Shown: positions 1-7,893 of the stretch, in pieces | How positions within the stretch are numbered: the stretch's first letter is position 1 | How the letters are laid out: the number at the start of each line of letters is the position of its first letter | NCBI RefSeq assembly: GCF_014202475.1 | Contig: NZ_JACHGV010000011.1 | Span: 126,381 to 190,380 of the forward strand | Source: Streptomyces paradoxus | Lineage (GTDB): Bacteria; Actinomycetota; Actinomycetes; Streptomycetales; Streptomycetaceae | Direction of reading: 5' to 3' | Length of the DNA stretch: 64,000 bases | The notes under the pieces: model-generated | Told to the model about the DNA's origin: nothing | Databases searched by the model: none | Seen by the model: the letters and a program-made list of their open reading frames with translations, nothing else | Translations under genes and position numbers: made by a program

Positions 1-120
1 GGGGGGTGTGGGGTGGGGGGCCCGCCCCGCGGGGGGGGGGCGGGGCGCCTCCCCGGGGGGGGGCGGGCGCCCCCCCCCGCCCGGGGGGGGCCCCCCCCCC
101 CCGCGCCGCCGCTCCCCTCG
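1..120. other. G/C homopolymer-rich low-complexity stretch
   Basis: This stretch is made almost entirely of runs of G and C, with individual runs of up to about ten bases and hardly any A. No credible reading frame or RNA structure can be assigned. The open frames crossing it give only Gly/Ala/Pro/Arg-rich translations. The composition is more extreme than anything else in the window, so it may be a sequencing or assembly artefact at a contig edge. Confidence 0.6.
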
Positions 121-149
121 TGCCGGCACGTCCATCGCGCCGGCCGTGC

Positions 150-578
150 TCAGATCCGCCCGCCGGTGAGCCGGGTGAGGGGGCCGTGCGCGCCGCGTTC
201 CGCGCGGCGTCCGACGGCGTAGGAGGCGGCGCTCAGGGCGGTCAGGCCCGCTCCGACGCCCGCGGCCACGAGCTTGCGGTGGGCGATGACCGTCCAGGCC
301 GTCTTCGCCGTGGTGGCGACGTGCCCGGAGGCCGTGACGACCGCCTGACGGCCCGCTTCGACGCCCTTGGCCGCGGTCTGTGCGGCCGCCTTCACCGTCT
401 CGGTGGAGCGCTCCGCGCCGGACTTGGCAGCTGACGCCGCCTCACCGGCCTTGCCCGCGGCGCCCTTCGCCGCCCGGGACGCCGGGGCGGTGGCCTTGTC
501 CGCCGTGCCGCGGGCCTTGGACTCCGCGGTCCGTACGGTGGCCGGCTTCTGATTCGTGCGCTTGTTCTCATCAGTCAT
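150..578 (-). CDS. Ala/Lys-rich helical protein with C-terminal membrane segment
   Basis: This is a 142-residue protein of no named function. Residues 1-80 are rich in Ala, Lys, Thr, Glu and Gly with repeated AxxA and KxxA spacing, so they should form a long amphipathic helix similar to LEA or apolipoprotein-like proteins. Residues about 95-120 contain a hydrophobic stretch (VAAGVGAGLTALSAASYAVG) followed by arginines, which suggests an inner-membrane anchor. A longer frame extends upstream, but the ATG at 578 (MTDENKR) is where protein-like composition begins. The design matches the 20580, 21540 and 29782 genes of this window. A structural envelope or stress role is inference. Confidence 0.7.
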   Translation of the reverse strand: MTDENKRTNQKPATVRTAESKARGTADKATAPASRAAKGAAGKAGEAASAAKSGAERSTETVKAAAQTAAKGVEAGRQAVVTASGHVATTAKTAWTVIAHRKLVAAGVGAGLTALSAASYAVGRRAERGAHGPLTRLTGGRI

Positions 579-645
579 GGACACCGACTTGCCTCTGACT
601 CCGGCGGCAAACACATTCGGTCGCGCACCGACCGGGCGGGGACGT

Positions 646-671
646 GCCTGAGCACCGTGCCGGAGGGGTAG
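646..671 (+). promoter_or_regulatory. possible SigB-type stress promoter
   Basis: GCCT at 646-649 is followed after 16 bases by GGGTAG at 666-671. This fits the Streptomyces SigB-type pattern GNNT-N14-16-GGGTAY except for the last base. It lies about 45 bases before the small gene at 717. Such short patterns occur by chance in G-rich DNA, so support is weak. Confidence 0.3.
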
Positions 672-716
672 GCGCACTACAGGCAAGCGACATCACCACA
701 GGAAGGAAGGTGCGTC

Positions 717-866
717 ATGGCCGGAATGCTGAATCGCATCAAGGAGTTCGCCAAGAGCCCGCAGGGACGGCGGGCCGCGGAGCAGGCACGGCGGGCAGCG
801 GCCGACCCCCGCAAGCGGGCCCAGGCCCAGCGCCTCCTCGGCAAGCTCAGGGGCCGCGGCCACTGA
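717..866 (+). CDS. 49-residue basic helical protein
   Basis: This short gene encodes 49 residues (MAGMLNRIKEF...), rich in Arg, Ala, Gln and Lys and predicted to be one or two amphipathic helices with a strongly basic character. Its ATG is preceded by the purine-rich GGAAGGAAGG, a good ribosome binding site, and a SigB-like promoter pattern lies just upstream. Codon third positions are almost all G or C, as in real genes here. No function is recognised. Similar short basic proteins are common in Streptomyces genomes, but a nucleic-acid or membrane role is only a guess. Confidence 0.6.
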   Translation: MAGMLNRIKEFAKSPQGRRAAEQARRAAADPRKRAQAQRLLGKLRGRGH

Positions 867-972
867 CCGGGGCGCCTGTTCCTCCCGGCATCCAACTCCT
901 CGTACACACAGGTGTGTTCATGCCCGGCTTGGGCACTTGAGCCGCACCACACACCTGAGAGGAGCTGGTTCG

Positions 973-1845
973 ATGGGCAGGGCGGGAAACGGCAGGCGGG
1001 TCTGTGCCTTAGGCGTCGCCGGAGCCCTGGCGGGGACGGTGCTGGTCGGCTGCGGCGACGACGGCGACCCGGGTGACGGCGCGCAGGGCTCGGCCGCATC
1101 GAGCGCCGGCACCCGGGAGCAGGGCACACAGGCGGTCCGGTCGGCCTACGACAGGACGGCCGAGGAGGACACCGCCAAGGTGAAGCTGCGGGTGCGGACC
1201 TCGGCCCAGGGCGCCTCGCAGACCGCGGAAGGCCAGGGCGCGGTGGATCTGGACGACGGCGACAGCGTCATGACGCTCACCGTGCAGGGGCAGCAGATCG
1301 AGCAACGGGTGATCGACCAGGTCCTCTACCAGAGGATGCCCAAGGGCCAGGCGCCCGGCGGCAAGCCCTGGATCAAGATCGACCTGGGGAAGGTCGCCGC
1401 ACAGCAGGGCACCGGCGACCAGTCCATGAGCGACCCCGCGCAGTCCGCGGCGTACGCCAAGGCGATCACCGACAAGGACGTGACCGAGAAGGGCACGGCC
1501 ACGGTCAACGGTGTGAAGACCACGCACTACCGCGTCTCCGTCGACGTCGCCGAACTGCCGGGCGGCGACACCCTGCGCAAGCAGGTCGGCCCGACCCTGC
1601 CGATGGACGTGTGGCTGGACGACGAGGGCCGGATGCGCCGTCAGCAGATCGACATGACCGTCAAGGCCCCCGAGGCGACGCAGCGGTCCTCCGCCGGCGC
1701 CTCGCCCGCGGCCGGGAAGGTCACGGTGCGCACGGTCATGGACTTCACCGACTTCGGTACCGAGGTGGAGGCCGACGAGCCGCCGGCCGGGCAGGTCACC
1801 GACATGACCGGCAAGGCGCTGAAGCAGGGCAAGCGGCAGAGCTGA
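973..1845 (+). CDS. secreted lipoprotein, LppX/LprG-like fold
   Basis: The 290-residue product starts with a positively charged n-region, a hydrophobic core and the lipobox LVGC, then an Asp/Gly/Ser linker, so it should be lipidated and anchored outside the membrane. The mature part has alternating beta-strand-like segments (VKLRVRTSA, SVMTLTVQGQQIEQRVI, TVNGVKTTHYRVSVDV), as in actinobacterial LppX/LprG-type lipoproteins that carry hydrophobic ligands. The ATG at 973 is chosen over an in-frame start at 937 because GAGGAGCTGG sits at SD distance and the signal peptide begins there. The ligand is unknown. The gene is convergent with the epimerase gene, whose stop lies only 5 bases away. Confidence 0.8.
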   Translation: MGRAGNGRRVCALGVAGALAGTVLVGCGDDGDPGDGAQGSAASSAGTREQGTQAVRSAYDRTAEEDTAKVKLRVRTSAQGASQTAEGQGAVDLDDGDSVMTLTVQGQQIEQRVIDQVLYQRMPKGQAPGGKPWIKIDLGKVAAQQGTGDQSMSDPAQSAAYAKAITDKDVTEKGTATVNGVKTTHYRVSVDVAELPGGDTLRKQVGPTLPMDVWLDDEGRMRRQQIDMTVKAPEATQRSSAGASPAAGKVTVRTVMDFTDFGTEVEADEPPAGQVTDMTGKALKQGKRQS

Positions 1846-1850
1846 CCGGG

Positions 1851-2801
1851 TCACCCCGTCGCACGGCCGCGGAGGCGTCGTACGAGGTCGTCCGCGGCCT
1901 GCGGCCACTCGGGGCGCTCGAAGGCGAAGCCCGCTTCGAGCAGCCGGCCGGGGACGACACGGCGGCTCTTCAGCAGCAGTTCGGTGTCCGAGCGCAGGAC
2001 GAACGCGCCGATCTCCGCCATCCAGCGCGTCGCGGGCAGGCCCACGCGGACGCCTGACGCGGCGCGCAGGGCGCGCATGAAGGCGCGCTGCGGCACGGGG
2101 CCCGGTGCGGCGAGGTTGACCGGACCCTCGATGTCGTCCCGGGCGACGAGGAACTCGACCGCCCGGACGAAGTCCCGGTCGTGGATCCAGGACACGTACT
2201 GGGCGCCACCGGCGACCGGGCCGCCCAGACCCAGCCGGGCCAGCCGCAGCAGCACGTCGAAGACGCCGCCGCGGTCCGGGCTCATCACCATGGCGGCGCG
2301 CAGGGCCACCTTCCGGGTGTGCGGGGTGTCCGCGCTCTCCAGCTCCCGCTCCCAGGCCTCGGCGATGCCGACGCTGTATCCCCAGTACCCGGGGACGTCG
2401 GGTTCGGTGCCGCCGATCACGCCGGTGAGCTCGTCGTTGGCCGCGTCGAAGCGGTGGGCGTACACGGTCGCGGTGCTCATCTGCAGCCAGAGCCGGGGCG
2501 GCCGGCCCGCGGCGGCGATGGCCTCGCCCACCACCCGGGCGGAGTGGACCCGCGAGTCCATCATCTGCCGGAGGTTGGCGGGCGTGTAGCGGCAGTTCAC
2601 ACTCCGGCCGGCCAGGTTGACCACGACGTCGCAGCCGTCGATCTCGGCTGTCCAGGGCCCCGGGGTCGCGCCGTCCCAGCGCACTTCGCCGGGCCCGGAA
2701 GGGTTCCTGCTGAGCACCACCACGTCGTGTCCGGCCGCGCTCAGCGCACGCTTCAGGACCGTGCCGACCTGTCCGGTGCCACCGGGCATCACGAACTTCA
2801 T
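1851..2801 (-). CDS. NAD(P)-dependent epimerase, TIGR01777/YfcH family
   Basis: This 316-residue SDR-fold protein begins with the nucleotide-binding motif GGTGQVG (residues 7-13), rather than the classic TGxxGxxG spacing, and continues with DVVVNLAGRSVNCRYTP, the hallmark of the TIGR01777 (YfcH, SulA-like) family. The family's C-terminal DUF1731 region is visible (GRLLEAGFAFERPEWPQAADDLV). Length matches the family norm of about 300. The substrate is unknown; family members are often annotated as sugar epimerases without biochemical proof. The gene is divergent from the heme monooxygenase-like gene at 2919, and the 117-bp gap holds a perfect palindrome that could regulate both. Confidence 0.85.
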   Translation of the reverse strand: MKFVMPGGTGQVGTVLKRALSAAGHDVVVLSRNPSGPGEVRWDGATPGPWTAEIDGCDVVVNLAGRSVNCRYTPANLRQMMDSRVHSARVVGEAIAAAGRPPRLWLQMSTATVYAHRFDAANDELTGVIGGTEPDVPGYWGYSVGIAEAWERELESADTPHTRKVALRAAMVMSPDRGGVFDVLLRLARLGLGGPVAGGAQYVSWIHDRDFVRAVEFLVARDDIEGPVNLAAPGPVPQRAFMRALRAASGVRVGLPATRWMAEIGAFVLRSDTELLLKSRRVVPGRLLEAGFAFERPEWPQAADDLVRRLRGRATG

Positions 2802-2844
2802 GAAGGTCTCCCCCTCGACGATGTGAGAACGACACTAACTCATA

Positions 2845-2860
2845 TTTGAACGCGTTCAAA
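2845..2860. promoter_or_regulatory. perfect 16-bp palindrome, TetR-type operator candidate
   Basis: TTTGAACGCGTTCAAA is its own reverse complement and lies in the gap between the divergent genes at 2801 and 2919. It fits the TnnAACnnGTTnnA pattern known for KstR-type TetR repressors, but many TetR-family operators look alike. It is A/T-rich at both ends within otherwise G/C-rich DNA. No TetR gene is present nearby, so any regulator would act from elsewhere. Confidence 0.55.
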
Positions 2861-2918
2861 ACCTTGGGGGAGGCAGGGCTTAGCCTGCGCAGATGCGCCA
2901 TCGGGCAAGATGGGGCCC

Positions 2919-3245
2919 ATGAGCGTAGTCAAGATCAACGTGCTGACCGTGCCCGCCGAGCAGCGGGAGACGCTGGAGAAGCGGTTCGCCTCCCGCGCGC
3001 ACGCCGTCGAGAACTCCGACGGGTTCGAGTGGTTCGAGCTGCTCCGCCCGGTGGAGGGCACCGACACCTACCTCGTCTACACCCGGTGGCGTGACGAGGA
3101 GTCGTTCCAGGCCTGGATGGAGGGGCCCATGAAGGCCGCGCACCAAGGCGGCGGCGAGGGCGGCGAGCGGCCGAAGCCGGCGGCGAGCGGCTCGACGCTG
3201 TGGTCCTTCGAGGTGGTGCAGCAGGCCGGGCCGAAGGAGGCCTGA
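2919..3245 (+). CDS. MhuD-like heme-degrading monooxygenase (ABM fold)
   Basis: This 108-residue protein has the dimeric ferredoxin-like ABM fold and aligns by eye along its whole length with Mycobacterium tuberculosis MhuD, which opens heme and releases iron. Shared segments include VVKIN near the N terminus, KRFASRAHAVENS and ESFQAW. The MhuD catalytic residues are present at the same numbers: Asn7, Trp66 and His75. The tail is longer and Gly-rich between residues 77 and 90 (HQGGGEGGERP). The second ATG (2919) is preferred because MSVVKIN then aligns with MPVVKIN. No heme uptake genes are adjacent. Heme degradation for iron acquisition or turnover is a family-based prediction. Confidence 0.8.
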   Translation: MSVVKINVLTVPAEQRETLEKRFASRAHAVENSDGFEWFELLRPVEGTDTYLVYTRWRDEESFQAWMEGPMKAAHQGGGEGGERPKPAASGSTLWSFEVVQQAGPKEA

Positions 3246-3256
3246 CCGACGGCCGG

Positions 3257-3301
3257 ACGTACGAGGTCCCCCGTGCGCGCGGCACGGGGAACCTCGTACG
3301 T
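3257..3301. terminator. bidirectional hairpin terminator
   Basis: ACGTACGAGGTCCCCCGTGC pairs with the downstream GCACGGGG-AACCTCGTACGT to form a stem of about 20 bp with one mismatch and a 4-5 base loop. It sits between the convergent genes ending at 3245 and 3327, so it probably stops transcription from both sides. Confidence 0.75.
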
Positions 3302-3326
3302 CTCGTGGGTGCCGGTGTGGCGGCGC

Positions 3327-4679
3327 TCAGCTCCGGCGGGAACGCGCGGGCACGGCGGTGCGGCCGACCGCGGCCGCCAGTTTGCGCAGCCGGCGCCAGT
3401 CGAGCCGCGGGGGTGCCTCGGGCACTCCGGGCCGGTTACGGGGCACCCGCACCCGCAGGGCGCGGCGGGCGACGCGGCAGTGGACGGGGGCGGGCATGGT
3501 GAGCGCCTCGCCGTCCAGGCCGACCTCCAGCTGCGGCTCGTCGGCGTCGACGACGACGCGCTGGGCGGTCAGCACGGTGAGCCCTTCCGGGCGCGGGGAC
3601 AGCAGGAGTTCGGCCGCTTCCACGGCACTGTCCACGCGGACGGCGAGCACGCCCAGCCGCCCGGAGTTGAGCCGCTCGCGCCGGCCGAATCCGAAGGGAT
3701 CGTCCATGCGGTAGGCGTTGTTGCTGACCAGGATCGCCTGCGGGTCGGAGACGATGATGCCGTCGGCGGTGGCCGTCAGACGCGGGCCGCTCTGCCGGGT
3801 GAGCAGGTCGGGCAGACGCTCCAGGGCCGCGCCCACCTTGTCCTCGCGGTAGCCGGGGCTCTGGACGACGGCCCCGTACACGCCGAACGAGGCGTTGTTG
3901 ACGAACGGGCGGTCGTCGGCGAACCCCAGGTCGACGCGGAGTTCGACGCCGTCGGAGAGGGCGTCGAGGCAGGTGGAGGGGTCGTCCCGGTCCAGGCCCA
4001 GGTCCATGGCGAAGTGGTTGCGCGTACCAGCGGCGATGACGAGGAACGGCAGGCCGTGTTCCGCGGCGACGGCGGCGACCAGCGCCTGGGTGCCGTCGCC
4101 GCCCGCGACGCCCAGGAGGTCCGCTCCGTCGGCCACGGCGGCCTTGGCCAGGGCGGTGACGTCCTGGTGCTGGTCCGGGTCGAGCAGGACGACCCGGGCG
4201 CCGAGCGACTCGGCCTTCTCCCGCAGGTTGAACTTCTCGACCTTGCCGCCCCCGGAGCGCGGGTTGAGCAGCAGGAAGGGCCGCAGCGGCGGCGGCGTGC
4301 GGTACTCCTTGACCCGCACGGACCGCAGGCCCGTGCTGCGCAGGGCGTAGCGGCCGCTCCAGACCGCCCCGCACCACAGGAGCAGGGACAGGAAGACCAC
4401 CCAGAGCAGGTTCGCCGCGGCGAAGGCCGTGATCAGGCCGGCGGGTGCGACGACGGCCAGCGCGGCCGACGCGATGCGGACCGCTCCCCGCCGTGACAGG
4501 ACCCACCAGAGCGCGGCCGCGGTCAGGGCGAGTCCCGCGAGGCCCGCCACGAGCAGGAGCAGCCCCCGCAGACCGCCGGACACGAGCGGCAGCAAGGCCG
4601 CCAGGGCGGCCGCGGCCAGGGCGCCCCTGGCCGCCCATCTCTGCCGGCGGTGAAACCGTTCGTCCATCGCCGATCCCAT
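3327..4679 (-). CDS. membrane-linked diacylglycerol/lipid kinase
   Basis: The 450-residue product has three or four hydrophobic segments within residues 15-115, then a DAGK catalytic domain. Visible motifs are the phosphate-binding NPRSGGGK near residue 140, the nucleotide-binding GGDGTQALVA near residue 193 and AGTRNHFAMDLGL further on. The family transfers the ATP gamma-phosphate to diacylglycerol or related lipids. The N-terminal membrane part would place it at the lipid substrate. The ATG at 4679 is chosen over the upstream start at 4910 because GGAGGG lies six bases before it and the added residues look noncoding. The exact lipid, and whether it acts in recycling or glycolipid synthesis, cannot be told. 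Confidence 0.82.
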   Translation of the reverse strand: MGSAMDERFHRRQRWAARGALAAAALAALLPLVSGGLRGLLLLVAGLAGLALTAAALWWVLSRRGAVRIASAALAVVAPAGLITAFAAANLLWVVFLSLLLWCGAVWSGRYALRSTGLRSVRVKEYRTPPPLRPFLLLNPRSGGGKVEKFNLREKAESLGARVVLLDPDQHQDVTALAKAAVADGADLLGVAGGDGTQALVAAVAAEHGLPFLVIAAGTRNHFAMDLGLDRDDPSTCLDALSDGVELRVDLGFADDRPFVNNASFGVYGAVVQSPGYREDKVGAALERLPDLLTRQSGPRLTATADGIIVSDPQAILVSNNAYRMDDPFGFGRRERLNSGRLGVLAVRVDSAVEAAELLLSPRPEGLTVLTAQRVVVDADEPQLEVGLDGEALTMPAPVHCRVARRALRVRVPRNRPGVPEAPPRLDWRRLRKLAAAVGRTAVPARSRRS

Positions 4680-4951
4680 GTCGTCCCTCCGCTCGAAGGC
4701 CGGCGCGGGCGGATCCCCGAGACCGCGCCCGGCCGTCACCATCGTGCCCGCCGACGCGTCGGCTCCGCCACTGCCGTCCTGGATGACTCCCCCGCCGCGG
4801 ACCACGTCAGACGCGAAGATCCACCGAGGCGGAGCCACCGGTAGCGTACGCGGCCTCGCGCGCGTGGTTCCGCACGCCGGGGGCTTGATCTCAGCCATCG
4901 AGAACCGCAACCCGGTGGCGTTCGGCGCGAAGATCAGGAAGGCTCACGCGC

Positions 4952-5335
4952 ATGGTCTCGGTAGTGCAGAACGTGGCGATCGACTGTGCGGATCCCTATG
5001 AGCTGGCCCGCTTCTGGAGCGGGGTGACCGGCCGTCCCCTGCATCCGGAGGACCGGCCGGGTGATCGGGAGACCCAGGTGGTCCTGGCGGAGGGCCCGGT
5101 GCTGCACTTCAACCAGGTCCCGGAAGCCAAGACGATCAAGAACCGGATTCATCTGTGCCTGCGCCCCGAGACCTCGCGCGATCAGGAGGTGGACCGGCTG
5201 CTGGGCCTCGGTGCCACCTTCGTCGCCGATCACCGCAACCCCGATGGTTCGGGCTGGGCGATCCTCGCCGATCCCGAGGGCAACGAGTTCTGCGTCCTGC
5301 GCAGTGAGTCCGACCGAGCCGCCATGAACCCCTGA
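4952..5335 (+). CDS. VOC-family (glyoxalase-like) protein
   Basis: This 127-residue protein has the single glyoxalase-like unit common in actinobacteria: VVQNVAIDCADPYELARFWSGVTGRPL at the start and the closing ILADPEGNEFCVL. His and Glu residues of the typical metal site (NRIHLCL and GNEFCVL) are present. Such proteins bind a metal and small molecules and include resistance proteins and enzymes, but most of this subgroup is uncharacterised. The start has a purine-rich GGAAGG upstream at somewhat long spacing. It is divergent from the lipid kinase, with 272 bases between them containing no other gene. Confidence 0.8.
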   Translation: MVSVVQNVAIDCADPYELARFWSGVTGRPLHPEDRPGDRETQVVLAEGPVLHFNQVPEAKTIKNRIHLCLRPETSRDQEVDRLLGLGATFVADHRNPDGSGWAILADPEGNEFCVLRSESDRAAMNP

Positions 5336-5343
5336 CCACCCGG

Positions 5344-5358
5344 CCGGAGAAACTCCGG
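5344..5358 (+). terminator. short hairpin after the VOC gene
   Basis: CCGGAG and CTCCGG form a 6-bp stem around AAA, nine bases after the stop codon at 5335. The stem is short and no U tract follows, so termination efficiency is doubtful. Confidence 0.35.
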
Positions 5359-5427
5359 GCCCGGCGCGGAGGAGGCCGGGTAGGCTCCCCTGTTGATCAT
5401 CGGCCGACACGAACAACAGGGGGCTCC

Positions 5428-6117
5428 GTGCGGGCCATGGCTACCGTGAGGACGATCGTGCTCTGCCTGCTGGCGGGCACGGCCCTGGCCGGGTGCGGAG
5501 CCGGCGGCACCGGCGAGGACACGTCCGCCGGTGCCATCCTCGACGAGGCCAACGCGACGATGCGGAAGCTGGATTCCGTCACCGTCGACATCACCAACCG
5601 CACCATGAGGGGCGGCACCGTCACCAGCCACCTCGTGACGGACCTGGACGGCCGGTGCAGGTGCAGGACTACCTGGGCCGGCGGCGGCGTCCTGGAGCAG
5701 ATCCGGCTGGGCACGACCGACTACGTCCGCCCGAACCGGGCCTACGTGCAGAAGTGGAATAAGAAACCGGGCGTCACCGGCGACCAGAAACTGTGGGTGA
5801 AGACGCCCGTGGACCCGGCCTCCTCGGGCGGCGACGGACTCACCTCCTGCGATTGGCCCTTCGACTCGTTCGGCACGGCGAGGAAGGGCGGCTCCACCCG
5901 CGTCGGAGACACCAGGGCCGTCGAGGTGATCGTGACCGACAAGGCGGACAAGGAAGGGACGTACACCTTCTACGTGGCCGAGGAGGGCGAGCCGTACCTG
6001 CTGAAGACGGTGTACGAGAGCGCCGGGCAGCGCACCACCACGTCGTTCAGCGGTTTCGACGAGCCGCTGGACCTGCGGGCGCCGAAGCCGGACGAGGTGC
6101 TGAGCGCCGGGGGCTGA
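5428..6117 (+). CDS. secreted lipoprotein
   Basis: The 229-residue product has a lipoprotein signal peptide ending in the lipobox LAGC at about residues 20-23, followed by a Gly/Thr linker. The mature domain has LppX/LolA-like strands such as SVTVDITNRTMRGGTVTSHLVTD and threads a small Cys pair (RCRCRTTW) and another Cys (LTSCDWPFD) that might form disulfides. The GTG at 5428 is taken as start because CAGGGGG is five bases upstream; the ATG at 5437 is a possible alternative. It resembles the lipoprotein at 973 only in general plan. Ligand and role are unknown. Confidence 0.8.
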   Translation: MRAMATVRTIVLCLLAGTALAGCGAGGTGEDTSAGAILDEANATMRKLDSVTVDITNRTMRGGTVTSHLVTDLDGRCRCRTTWAGGGVLEQIRLGTTDYVRPNRAYVQKWNKKPGVTGDQKLWVKTPVDPASSGGDGLTSCDWPFDSFGTARKGGSTRVGDTRAVEVIVTDKADKEGTYTFYVAEEGEPYLLKTVYESAGQRTTTSFSGFDEPLDLRAPKPDEVLSAGG

Positions 6118-6256
6118 ACACCCCCCGGGCGGCAGCGCTTTCCGTTGGAATCCAGGCGGCAACCGGCCCAGTGGGGCGAATCGTCACACCAGGGCTTGAC
6201 GGGGCGGAGCCGGGCTCGGCCTACTGGAAGGCGCAGCCGGCCGAGTCGGGGGTCTG

Positions 6257-6646
6257 ATGGTGCGGCGACGTTGGGCAGCGGCGGTGGGTCTGGTGGCCTG
6301 CCTGCTGATGCTGCTGCACCTCATCACTCCCGCGTTCGCGGACGAGCCGCGCCCGGCGGTGCCGGTCACGGCGTCGGCGGACGCGAGGGACTCGGGTGCG
6401 GCGGCGTCGAGTGCCGCGGCCGAAGGGGCCGAAGAGCCGTGCCCGTGTGAGGAGGAGCCGTCCGGGCGGCAGCTCGCGGCGTGGACGCCGCGGGTCGCGG
6501 GGGCGACCGGGGTGAGCGCGGTGGTGACCGGGGCGGCCGTGCCGGGCGAGAGTGGTGCGCACCTCCGTGCGGCAGGAACGCCTCCGTGTCCGGTGGCGGT
6601 CGGATCCGCCACGAGTACCGCCCGGTTGCAGACGTTTCGCTGCTGA
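6257..6646 (+). CDS. small secreted protein with CPC motif
   Basis: This 129-residue protein starts with VRRRWAAAVGLVACLLMLL and a cleavage-like site after AFA, so it is probably exported. The rest is low in secondary structure and rich in Ala, Gly, Ser and Thr, with a Cys-Pro-Cys motif (EEPCPCEEEP), one Cys near PPCPV and a final Cys at the extreme C terminus. No family is recognised. The Cys spacing would allow disulfides or metal binding. The coding sense is supported by signal-peptide composition and third-position G/C, but the function is open. Confidence 0.6.
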   Translation: MVRRRWAAAVGLVACLLMLLHLITPAFADEPRPAVPVTASADARDSGAAASSAAAEGAEEPCPCEEEPSGRQLAAWTPRVAGATGVSAVVTGAAVPGESGAHLRAAGTPPCPVAVGSATSTARLQTFRC

Positions 6647-6760
6647 GTGACGGCAGTACCGACCAGGGCCTGCGCCGTGCGGCCCGAGTACTGCCTGGTG
6701 CCGGTACGCGGTGATGTGCGGGCCTTCATGTGTCCCATGCCGATGACACAGGAGGCAGAG

Positions 6761-7846
6761 TTGCCTGGAAAGCGCGTTCTCGTTCTGAGGCCCGACGAGC
6801 TCGGCCCGAACGACACGAAGATGTGGCGGGAGATCCGGACCGAGTCCGGCGCGCCGGCGAATCCCTTTCTCGACCCGGTGTTCACCGCCGCGGTGGGGCA
6901 GGTCCGGCCGCGGGCCAGAGTGGCGGTGCTGCAGGACGACGGCTCCCCGGTGGGATTCTTCCCGTACGAGGCCGGGGTGTTGGGGCGGGGCCGGGCCATC
7001 GGGCTGGGGGTGTCCGACAGTCAGGGGGCCGTGCTGCGCCCCGGGGTCCGGCTGGACGCCCGCCGGCTGTTACGGGTCTGCGGGCTGTCGTCCTGGGAGT
7101 TCGACAACCTCGAAGCCGGTCAGGAGGCGTTCGTGCCGCACGCGGTCGAGGAGCTCGCCTCCCCTGTCGTCGACATCGGCGACGGTTTCGAGGCGTACGC
7201 GCGACGGCTGCGGGCGCGGTCGCCGGGTTTCCTCAGACAGACCCTGGCCAAGGAGCGCAAGCTGGCCCGGCAGGTCGGCGAGGTGCGCTTCGTGTACGAC
7301 GCCCGGGACCCCGGTGCGCTGCGGGCACTGATGGAGTGGAAGTCGGCGCAGTACCGGCGGACCGGCCGGCGGGACCGGTTCTCCCAGGAGTGGATCACCC
7401 ACCTGGTGGGGCTGCTCGGGAGGAGCGAGGAGCCGGAGTGCCGCGGGCTGCTGTCCGTGCTGTACGCCGCGGACCGGCCTGTGGCCGCGCACTTCGGGCT
7501 GCGGTCGCGCACGGTGCTGTCCTGGTGGTTCCCGGCGTACGACCGCGCGTACGCCAAGTACTCCCCCGGTCTCGTGCTGCAGCTGAAGATGCTGGAGGCC
7601 GCGGCGGCCGACGCCGTCGAGATGCTTGATCTGGGAAGCGGTCCGGCCCGCTACAAGGAGTCGCTCAAGACGCGCGATCTGCGCGTGTATGAAGGAGCGG
7701 TGGTCCGGGCGGTGCCGGGGGGAGCCGTGCACTGGCTGGGCCGGGAGCCGGCCCGGGCGGCCCGCCGCTTCGTACGCAACCGGCCCGGCCTGGCCGCTGC
7801 GGCGGCGCGGACGCTTGAGGAAGTGGGCCGGTTGCGCGGTGGCTGA
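6761..7846 (+). CDS. GNAT/BioF2-like (CelD-type) acyltransferase
   Basis: With the TTG at 6761 as start the product has 361 residues. The frame is open further upstream, but AGGAGG lies five bases before this TTG and the encoded PGKRVLVLRPDEL starts a sensible domain. The sequence has the features of the BioF2-like/CelD acetyltransferase group: NPFLDPVFTAAVGQVRPRARVAVL at the N-terminal half and, in the C-terminal half, DLGSGPARYKESLKTR. Relatives are linked to exopolysaccharide or cellulose-related modification. Streptomyces copies are often single genes, as here, and the substrate is unknown. The gene is followed by a convergent terminator. Confidence 0.75.
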   Translation: MPGKRVLVLRPDELGPNDTKMWREIRTESGAPANPFLDPVFTAAVGQVRPRARVAVLQDDGSPVGFFPYEAGVLGRGRAIGLGVSDSQGAVLRPGVRLDARRLLRVCGLSSWEFDNLEAGQEAFVPHAVEELASPVVDIGDGFEAYARRLRARSPGFLRQTLAKERKLARQVGEVRFVYDARDPGALRALMEWKSAQYRRTGRRDRFSQEWITHLVGLLGRSEEPECRGLLSVLYAADRPVAAHFGLRSRTVLSWWFPAYDRAYAKYSPGLVLQLKMLEAAAADAVEMLDLGSGPARYKESLKTRDLRVYEGAVVRAVPGGAVHWLGREPARAARRFVRNRPGLAAAAARTLEEVGRLRGG

Positions 7847-7852
7847 GACCGG

Positions 7853-7880
7853 CGCGCCCGGCTCCGGGGAGCCGGGCGCG
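7853..7880. terminator. bidirectional hairpin terminator
   Basis: CGCGCCCGGCTCC and GGAGCCGGGCGCG are perfect reverse complements separated by two bases, giving a very stable hairpin with an effective loop of about 4-6 bases. It lies between the convergent stops at 7846 and 7894. Confidence 0.8.
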
Positions 7881-7893
7881 GTGTGGGGCCTGG

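Noticed and set aside
1009..2901. 630-residue minus-strand open frame
   Set aside because: It covers the lipoprotein gene in antisense and the real epimerase gene in another frame; the translation is Arg/Gly/Pro/His-rich with no domain, the usual shadow pattern of high-GC DNA.
3273..4496. 407-residue plus-strand open frame opposite the lipid kinase
   Set aside because: Low-complexity Gly/Val/Ala/Arg translation antisense to a gene with clear DAGK motifs.
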